Below, in pieces: positions 58,476-64,000 of a stretch of DNA of 64,000 bases. The position numbers and the translations under genes were made by a program. The notes beneath the pieces were generated by a model. The model saw nothing but the letters and a program-made list of their open reading frames with translations, was not told the DNA's origin and made no database searches. Each line of letters begins with the position of its first letter. The first letter of the stretch is position 1. The DNA comes from Photobacterium toruni (GTDB taxonomy: Bacteria > Pseudomonadota > Gammaproteobacteria > Enterobacterales > Vibrionaceae), in the NCBI RefSeq assembly GCF_024529955.1, contig NZ_AP024854.1, positions 1,054,001 to 1,118,000 of the forward strand. Direction: 5' to 3'.

Positions 58476-60860
58476 TTATGCGCCTGTACGATTACGTGTA
58501 GGCTTATTATTAGGACGTTGACCACTTGGTTTACCATTACGGTTAGCTGGACGGCTACTTGGCTGAGCTGGCTTACCATTACGATTATTACTTGTATTGG
58601 TTGTGTTATTATTACTGCCGCCACGATGACCGTTTGTACCTGATTTTGCAATTCCGCTATTACGTGAACCGTTAGATTGTGGCTTGCCATTACCTGTTGG
58701 CTTACCATTACTATTACGGTTACTTTGAGGACGTTTACCATCGGTGCGAATATCGGGTTGATTCGGGTTCTTGGTTGCAAAACGTTTAGAACCATGACGA
58801 CCGGAACCACGACGTTCTGCCGGTGTCATTTCCGCGTCGCTGCCTGCTTCTGGCACTAAACAGTTAGGACGATTACCGATTAGATATTTTTTACCCATGG
58901 TAATCAGTGCATCACGGATAAGCGGCCAGTTTAATGGATCGTGGTAACGTAAGAGTGCTTTATGAAGGCGACGTTGACGTTCACCTTTAGCGACAAATAA
59001 ATCTTCACGACCTTTGTACTTCACTTTCTTCAACGGATTAGTTTCAGAGTGGTACATTGCCGTTGCATTACACATTGGTGATGGGTAGAAGTTTTGTACC
59101 TGATCACATTGATAATCGTTTTGTTTAAGCCATAGCGCAAGGTTCAACATGTCTTCATCAGTTGAACCTGGGTGCGCTGAAATAAAGTAAGGAATAAGGT
59201 ATTGTTTTTTCCCTGCTTCTTGACTGTACTGCTCAAACATTGATTTAAAGCGATCATAGGTGCCCATACCGGGCTTCATCATCAGATCAAGTGTGCCTTT
59301 TTCTGTGTGTTCAGGTGCGATTTTTAAGTAGCCGCCAACGTGGTGAGTTACTAGCTCACGCACATATTCTGGTGATTCTACCGCTAAATCATAACGAACA
59401 CCTGAGGCGATCATGATCTTTTTAATGCCTTTAACGTTACGAGCATTTCTGTATAAATCAATTAAATGTCGATGATCTGTGTTTAGCTTTTCACAAATCT
59501 TAGGGAAAATACATGATGGACGACGACAGTTTGCTTCTGCTTTAGAGTCAGAACAACCAAGGCGATACATGTTCGCTGTTGGACCACCTAAGTCTGAAAT
59601 AGTACCAGTAAAACCTGGGACTTTATCTCGAATATCCTCAAGCTCATTAAGAATTGATTCTTGAGATCGGTTTTGAATAATGCGACCTTCATGTTCTGTA
59701 ATAGAACAGAAAGAACAACCACCAAAACAACCACGCATAATATTAACTGAGGTTTTAATCATGTCATATGCAGGGATTTTTGCTTTACCGTAGCTTGGGT
59801 GAGGCACACGAGCAAAAGGTAATCCAAACACAAAATCCATTTCTTCAGTAGATAATGGAATAGGGGCACGGTTGATCCATAATTCACGATCAGCGTGTTT
59901 TTGAATTAACGCACGTCCAGAATAAGGGTTAGTTTCTAGGTGCATGACTCGGCTAGCGTGCGCATATAAAATACGGTCATTAGCCAATTTTTCGTATGAT
60001 GGTAAACGTACTACGGTATTTTCAGCATCATGGCGTGATGGACGAACATGAATAACTTGTGGTTGCTTTTCTTTTTCTTCTTTATTTGAAGCACACGTCT
60101 CTTCAGTGGCATATGGGTTTTGCATAACCATTGGACGGCCAGGTTTTTCAATGCGTGATGAATCAATTTCCTGATAACGTTCAGGAATATCTTTGATCAT
60201 TACTGCCGTGCCCGCAATATCAGTTAATGACTTAATATCTTCGCCATTAGCAATACGGTGTGAGACTTCAACCAGTGCACGCTCTGCGTTACCAAAGAGT
60301 AGAATATCCGCTTTAGCATCCATTAATACTGAACGACGAACTTTATCCGACCAATAATCATAGTGAGCAAGACGACGTAAACTCGATTCAATACCGCCTA
60401 AAATAATAGGCGCTTCTTTATATGCTTCACGACAGCGTTGAGAATAAACTAATACGGCACGATCTGGACGTTTACCACCTTCATTATTAGGCGTGTAAGC
60501 ATCATCTTTGCGTAGCTTACGATCAGCCGTATAGCGGTTGATCATTGAATCCATATTGCCTGACGTTATACCAAAATAAAGGTTGGGTTTACCCAGCGCC
60601 ATAAAGTCATCTTTATTATCCCATTTAGGCTGGGCAATAATACCGACACGAAATCCTTGAGATTCTAACAAGCGACCAATGACGGCCATGCCAAAACTAG
60701 GGTGGTCAATATAGGCATCACCAGTAACAATGATAATGTCACAGCTGTCCCAGCCAAGAGCGTCCATCTCTTTTCTCGATGTTGGCAAGAATGGAGCTGT
60801 GCCATAGCATTCAGCCCAATACTTAGGGTAGCTATCAATAGGAGTTACTTTAGTGTGCAT
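58476..60860 (-). CDS. ygiQ: Radical SAM protein YgiQ
   Basis: A 794-residue iron-sulfur enzyme. An N-terminal YgiQ domain ([20 protein letters not shown] at residues about 31-50) precedes the radical SAM cluster motif [17 protein letters not shown] (Cys-x3-Cys-x2-Cys near residues 375-382). It continues with [19 protein letters not shown] and the family-typical [18 protein letters not shown]. The C-terminal about 90 residues form a low-complexity Asn/Gly/Lys/Arg tail ([15 protein letters not shown]), absent from the core fold and probably disordered. The reaction is unknown, although the family is widely conserved. AGAGGTC lies before the ATG. Transcribed alone. Confidence 0.93.
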   Translation of the reverse strand: MHTKVTPIDSYPKYWAECYGTAPFLPTSRKEMDALGWDSCDIIIVTGDAYIDHPSFGMAVIGRLLESQGFRVGIIAQPKWDNKDDFMALGKPNLYFGITSGNMDSMINRYTADRKLRKDDAYTPNNEGGKRPDRAVLVYSQRCREAYKEAPIILGGIESSLRRLAHYDYWSDKVRRSVLMDAKADILLFGNAERALVEVSHRIANGEDIKSLTDIAGTAVMIKDIPERYQEIDSSRIEKPGRPMVMQNPYATEETCASNKEEKEKQPQVIHVRPSRHDAENTVVRLPSYEKLANDRILYAHASRVMHLETNPYSGRALIQKHADRELWINRAPIPLSTEEMDFVFGLPFARVPHPSYGKAKIPAYDMIKTSVNIMRGCFGGCSFCSITEHEGRIIQNRSQESILNELEDIRDKVPGFTGTISDLGGPTANMYRLGCSDSKAEANCRRPSCIFPKICEKLNTDHRHLIDLYRNARNVKGIKKIMIASGVRYDLAVESPEYVRELVTHHVGGYLKIAPEHTEKGTLDLMMKPGMGTYDRFKSMFEQYSQEAGKKQYLIPYFISAHPGSTDEDMLNLALWLKQNDYQCDQVQNFYPSPMCNATAMYHSETNPLKKVKYKGREDLFVAKGERQRRLHKALLRYHDPLNWPLIRDALITMGKKYLIGNRPNCLVPEAGSDAEMTPAERRGSGRHGSKRFATKNPNQPDIRTDGKRPQSNRNSNGKPTGNGKPQSNGSRNSGIAKSGTNGHRGGSNNNTTNTSNNRNGKPAQPSSRPANRNGKPSGQRPNNKPTRNRTGA

Positions 60861-61031
60861 GTTTTGACCTCTATATTTTGAGGCGGGAATTATAGCGGCT
60901 CATAAAAAGGCTGGCTAGTGATTATAAATCTTGATGTTAAACAAAGTTTTTAATAAACCATCATTAGGAGCTTAACTATAGTCGTTTATTGTGTGATGGA
61001 GGTTGTTAAAAAATGATTTTATATGTAATAA

Positions 61032-61074
61032 ATGACGTATTGACGCTCTAAAATATAGTCGTGCAATACGTCAT
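61032..61074 (-). terminator. Inverted repeat downstream of the mechanosensitive channel gene
   Basis: ATGACGTATTG (61032-61042) and CAATACGTCAT (61064-61074) are exact reverse complements with a 21-nt spacer. It lies 11 bp after the channel gene stop on the minus strand. The T tract is weak, so this could be a 3' stabilising stem or a binding site. Confidence 0.4.
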
Positions 61075-61084
61075 AACTAAAGCA

Positions 61085-62326
61085 TTAGGCTGGTGTTATA
61101 GGCGATAGTAAACTCCGCACATCAGAACCATCAGGGCTTTGATATACGGCAAGCCCAAATTGAGGCAGAATAGCTAGCACATGATCAAAAATATCTGATT
61201 GAACAGCTTCATAAAAAGCCCATCGCGTATCATTAACAAAGACATAAATTTGAACGGGTAATCCCTGAGCACTTGGTTCTAATTCACGTACAAGGAAAGT
61301 CATATCTTGACGGATTTTACTGTTTTGTTTGAGGTAGGCCTCTAAGTAGGCTCTAAATACGGTAATATTGGTTAATTGAAGTGCATGAGCATCGCCTGTT
61401 GCAATTTCTGCGTTTCTTTTAGCTATAAAATCAGCCACATAAGGTATGTTTGTTAATTGCTTTTGCTGCTGTTCATCAATGAATTTAATGGTCTCAATAT
61501 CAATTAACACTGATCGCTTAATTCGTCGACCACCCGATTCTTGCATTTGACGCCAGTTAATAAACGAATCTTGTACTAGCGCATAAGCGGGAATATTGGT
61601 GACGGTATTATCCCAGTTTTTTACTTTAACCGTAGTTAAAGAAACTTCATCAATACTGCCGTTAGCGCCATATTTATCCATTTGGATCCAATCACCCACT
61701 TTGACCATTTGGTTGGCTGAGAGTTGAATACCGGCAACAAAACCTAAAATAGTATCGCGGAAAACTAATAATACTAAACCAGTAGCAACACCTAAACCAC
61801 TAAGAAAATAAACGGGAGAACGGTTTGCAAGTACTGAAATGGCAATAATAAATCCGATAAAAAAGATGATAAGTTTTGATAGTTGAACAAAGCTTTTTAC
61901 CGGTAAATTGCGACTAATTTGATTAATATCAGCCATCTCATTAGAGGCATCAAGAAAGGCATAAGTACTTCTTACTAATACAATAATGAGCCATAGACTT
62001 AATGTTCGATCAATAAAGCTACTGAGGATCGCATGCTTATCTAATACTAATGGTATAACAAGGTTGAGTACCATCGCTGGAATGGTTAATGATAGTTTTT
62101 CAAAGACTTTGTGCCGTACCATAACGTGTCCCCATGTCGCTTGGGAACGTTTAATTGCGGAACGTAATATAGCGAGTAATCCCCAACGAACAAAGACATA
62201 AGCGAAAAAAGCAACCACACAGCAAAGTACCATGAAGATGGCTGTCGATATGCTATCTTGCGGTTGAATATTAATCCCAAGCTGTGACATGCCATTAGCA
62301 ATGTCCAAGCGTATTTTATGGCTCAA
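61085..62326 (-). CDS. ybdG: YbdG-type mechanosensitive channel (MscS superfamily)
   Basis: A 413-residue inner-membrane channel. Four or five hydrophobic helices lie in residues 25-190. The MscS pore-like helix is in the segment PVYFLSGLGVATGLVLLVFR, followed by the beta domain GIQLSANQMVKVGDWIQMDK and the family block WDNTVTNIPAYALVQDSFIN. A C-terminal cytoplasmic region contains RDMTFLVRELEPSAQGLPVQ and the ending YQSPDGSDVRSLL. Length and motifs match E. coli YbdG (415), which gives a small stretch-activated conductance (MscM). It would release solutes on osmotic downshock, alongside AqpZ and the BCCT transporter. GAG-rich sequence before the start; monocistronic. Confidence 0.88.
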   Translation of the reverse strand: MSHKIRLDIANGMSQLGINIQPQDSISTAIFMVLCCVVAFFAYVFVRWGLLAILRSAIKRSQATWGHVMVRHKVFEKLSLTIPAMVLNLVIPLVLDKHAILSSFIDRTLSLWLIIVLVRSTYAFLDASNEMADINQISRNLPVKSFVQLSKLIIFFIGFIIAISVLANRSPVYFLSGLGVATGLVLLVFRDTILGFVAGIQLSANQMVKVGDWIQMDKYGANGSIDEVSLTTVKVKNWDNTVTNIPAYALVQDSFINWRQMQESGGRRIKRSVLIDIETIKFIDEQQQKQLTNIPYVADFIAKRNAEIATGDAHALQLTNITVFRAYLEAYLKQNSKIRQDMTFLVRELEPSAQGLPVQIYVFVNDTRWAFYEAVQSDIFDHVLAILPQFGLAVYQSPDGSDVRSLLSPITPA

Positions 62327-62540
62327 AATAGAACTCCAAACTCACCTGTGAATAAAAACGTAGCTGGCTCGATATCGTCATTGGTTTGGGAACACAATCG
62401 ACGGCGGATACGAGTATTTTTATAGTGGTGTTTATCTTAGCATAATCAGAAGGGTACATTAGTGGTAGAATCTTAGAATACTAAGTCTGTATGCTCGGTT
62501 GAGTAAACAGTATTATATTAATGATAGTGTGGAGAACGTG

Positions 62541-63311
62541 GTGGCCAAAAAATATTATGTTGTTTGGATCGGTCGTGAACCTGGTATTTACAGTGATTGG
62601 GCAAGTTGTAAACAGCAAGTAGATAAATTTGCAGGGGCGCGATATAAATCATTTTCAACTCAACCTGAAGCGGTCGCCGCTTTTGGAAAACCATCGCAAA
62701 TTTGTGGTTCATCAGCACCAGTTAAAAAGACATCAGCAAAACGTACCACCGCAAGTAAAGGCTCATTAACCAGTGAACAAGTGCATGCATTAACGGTTGA
62801 AACTAAAATTTTTACTGATGGTGGCTGTGATCCTAACCCAGGTAAAGCGGGTTCAGGATTGGCATTATACCGTAATAATCAACTCCATGAGTTGTGGTAT
62901 GGCTTATATGAGCCAATGGGAACCAATAATACTGCAGAGTTAAATGCACTTAATCAAGCGTTGATATTAGCCGAACAAGCATTGATACAGGGCTCTACGG
63001 TAGCTATTTTTTGTGATTCAAAATATTCGATTCAATGTATTACCCAATGGGCGATAACATGGCAAAAAAATGGCTGGAAAAAAGCAGGGGGGGAAATTAA
63101 AAACTTAGTATTGATCCAACAAATGTTCACCCGTTATCAAGCATTAAAATTACAGCTTGAGATTCATCATGTTAATGGTCATGTCGGCATTGAAGGTAAT
63201 GAATTAGCGGATCGAATGTCAATTTTAGCGGTCGACACTAAAAAGGTCGATTTTTGTTTGTACCAACCGCCTTATGATTTAACTGCTTTGCTTGCACTAC
63301 GCGCAGGTTAA
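62541..63311 (+). CDS. Ribonuclease HI with N-terminal viroplasmin (RNA-DNA hybrid-binding) domain
   Basis: A 256-residue protein. Residues 1-45 form a caulimovirus viroplasmin/hybrid-binding domain (AKKYYVVWIGREPGIYSDWA). Residues about 100-245 form RNase HI with all catalytic acids: IFTDGGCDPNPG (Asp), NNTAELNAL (Glu), CDSKYSIQ (Asp) and GNELADRM (Asp). It should cut the RNA strand of RNA-DNA hybrids. The start is a GTG at 62541 with GGAG about 6 bp upstream, matching the usual MAKKYY beginning; the upstream TTG at 62499 has no RBS. This is the second-type, fused RNase H rather than rnhA. Confidence 0.87.
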   Translation: MAKKYYVVWIGREPGIYSDWASCKQQVDKFAGARYKSFSTQPEAVAAFGKPSQICGSSAPVKKTSAKRTTASKGSLTSEQVHALTVETKIFTDGGCDPNPGKAGSGLALYRNNQLHELWYGLYEPMGTNNTAELNALNQALILAEQALIQGSTVAIFCDSKYSIQCITQWAITWQKNGWKKAGGEIKNLVLIQQMFTRYQALKLQLEIHHVNGHVGIEGNELADRMSILAVDTKKVDFCLYQPPYDLTALLALRAG

Positions 63312-63317
63312 GATCTG

Positions 63318-63650
63318 TTAGCTTTGTGTTAATACTGCGAGCATGCGTAAAATGTTCGCTTTATTATCATTACAGCCCATCATTTCTGGGTTAGCTAATG
63401 CATATAGATAGCCTTCAATACGATTACCATCAATATCTGTTCTAAAGTCAATTAAATTGGCCCATTGCTCTACATCATCAGCATCAATCTCGTCGGTAAG
63501 GTATTTTTCTAATACCATAATCAAATGCTGGTGGCTTACCTCAAATGGTACTTCATTAGACTCAATATCGGCATTGACGAATACAGAAAAAGCAGCGTCT
63601 CGTTGAGGACCAAAGGTTAATATTTGATGAAGCGCTTGTTGTTTGTTCAT
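63318..63650 (-). CDS. Conserved hypothetical protein, 110 residues
   Basis: An acidic, helical, soluble protein (MNKQQALHQILTFGPQRDAA at the N-terminus; FEVSHQHLIMVLEKYLTDEI and DADDVEQWANLIDFR in the middle). No signal peptide, membrane segment or known motif. I choose the ATG at 63650 (MNKQQ); an in-frame upstream ATG at 63719 lies inside the neighbouring terminator hairpin, so that longer form is unlikely. No strong RBS is visible. It is convergent with the RNase H gene, 6 bp between stops. The helical acidic pattern recalls small immunity or cofactor proteins, but this is not evidence of function. Confidence 0.55.
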   Translation of the reverse strand: MNKQQALHQILTFGPQRDAAFSVFVNADIESNEVPFEVSHQHLIMVLEKYLTDEIDADDVEQWANLIDFRTDIDGNRIEGYLYALANPEMMGCNDNKANILRMLAVLTQS

Positions 63651-63711
63651 AGTTGTATCATTACGGTTTGAATCAGTAATGGTAATTGTGCCGTGATGCA
63701 CAACAGAAAAA

Positions 63712-63743
63712 AAGCCCACTGAGCGTGTTTTCTCAGTGGGCTT
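63712..63743. terminator. Strong terminator hairpin between the dcuC-like and hypothetical genes
   Basis: AAGCCCACTGAG pairs perfectly with CTCAGTGGGCTT around CGTGTTTT. On the minus strand it follows the DcuC-type gene and ends in a T run, so it terminates that gene. Confidence 0.88.
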
Positions 63744-63790
63744 ACTATTTTTAGATGCTTAATATATTAAACCGTCATGCGACTTAATTA

Positions 63791-64000
63791 TTAAGCATAC
63801 ATAGGAACTAATACCATGGTACCGATAATTACGGTAACTAGACCACAAAGAACAGGAACAACGGTACGTTTAACTACATCAAAAGGGTTGATTTTTGCCA
63901 TACCCGATGTTGCAACAATAACACCAGATACAGGTGAGATTGTACGACCTAAATTTGATGCTTGTAGCATAGGAATAATTAAGAACGCAGGGTGTAATCC
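63791..64000 (-). CDS. C-terminal end of a DcuC-type C4-dicarboxylate transporter, cut by the window edge
   Basis: Only the last 69 residues are visible. The fragment contains ASNLGRTISPVSGVIVATSG, MAKINPFDVVKRTVVPV and a final hydrophobic helix ending LVPMYA. This matches my memory of the DcuC C-terminus (LGR-x-x-(S/A)-PVSGV and (G/A)MAKI(S/N)PFEVVKRT). DcuC carriers exchange fumarate and succinate during anaerobic growth. Another branch of the same ion transporter superfamily cannot be excluded from so short a piece. The start lies beyond base 64,000. Confidence 0.65.
   Translation of the reverse strand, partial: GLHPAFLIIPMLQASNLGRTISPVSGVIVATSGMAKINPFDVVKRTVVPVLCGLVTVIIGTMVLVPMYA

Overview
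The window is a chromosomal segment of an AT-rich gammaproteobacterium. I infer Vibrionaceae, most likely Photobacterium or a close relative. The housekeeping proteins align from memory almost end to end with E. coli YdhF, YnjE, YdiJ, GabD, AqpZ, YgiQ, YbdG and PldA. The small conserved proteins (DUF3012 lipoprotein, DUF2947-like, YggN/DUF2884, cNMP-CBS-DUF294 plus DEDDh exonuclease) are of types I associate with Vibrio and Photobacterium. Species cannot be fixed without a database search.

Layout. 1-13.7 kb: a truncated M15-type peptidase, aldo/keto reductase YdhF, triple-rhodanese YnjE, MobB, two nuclease-like proteins (DEDDh and EEP folds), an orphan AMMECR1 protein, a glutaredoxin, a small Cys-rich protein, a BCCT transporter, a two-gene operon (cNMP/CBS/DUF294 protein plus DEDDh exonuclease) and a PfkB-like kinase with a degraded active-site motif. 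13.79-14.41 kb: a tRNA operon (Cys, Gly, Leu, Leu) with promoter and terminator; the Leu gene and its leader are duplicated. 14.4-18.1 kb: small hypothetical proteins, including a DUF3012 lipoprotein, and a pirin. 18.3-27.7 kb: GabD, YdiJ, AqpZ, a LysR regulator, a CDF-like transporter, a complete IS1595-type insertion sequence with an exact 8-bp target duplication, and a NYN-domain protein.

27.75-56.2 kb is the dominant feature, a complete Lap-type cell-surface adhesion system. Six tightly spaced minus-strand genes encode a membrane fusion protein (LapC), a TolC-family outer-membrane factor (LapE), an OmpA-like lipoprotein, the LapG cysteine protease, the LapD c-di-GMP receptor with degenerate GGDEF/EAL motifs, and the type I secretion ATPase (LapB). 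Divergent from them is a 20-kb gene for an adhesin of about 6,660 residues. It has an N-terminal retention region with a Pro-Ala-Ala-Gly LapG site, long tandem repeats of 302 and 309 residues, VCBS/cadherin-like modules, and C-terminal RTX repeats for type I secretion. By analogy with Pseudomonas Lap, high c-di-GMP would make LapD hold LapG so that the adhesin stays on the surface; low c-di-GMP would release LapG to cut it off.

56.2-64 kb: a YggN-like protein, a 51-residue membrane protein not previously marked, outer-membrane phospholipase PldA, radical-SAM protein YgiQ, the YbdG-type mechanosensitive channel, an RNase HI with an N-terminal viroplasmin domain, a hypothetical protein, and the C-terminus of a DcuC-type dicarboxylate carrier cut by the window edge.

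I found no convincing unknown multi-gene system. The items most worth a second look are the near-identical 1,854-bp-period duplication inside the adhesin gene, the hairpin that buries the transposase ribosome-binding site, the nucleotidyltransferase/exonuclease operon, and the PfkB-like kinase with an altered GAGD motif.
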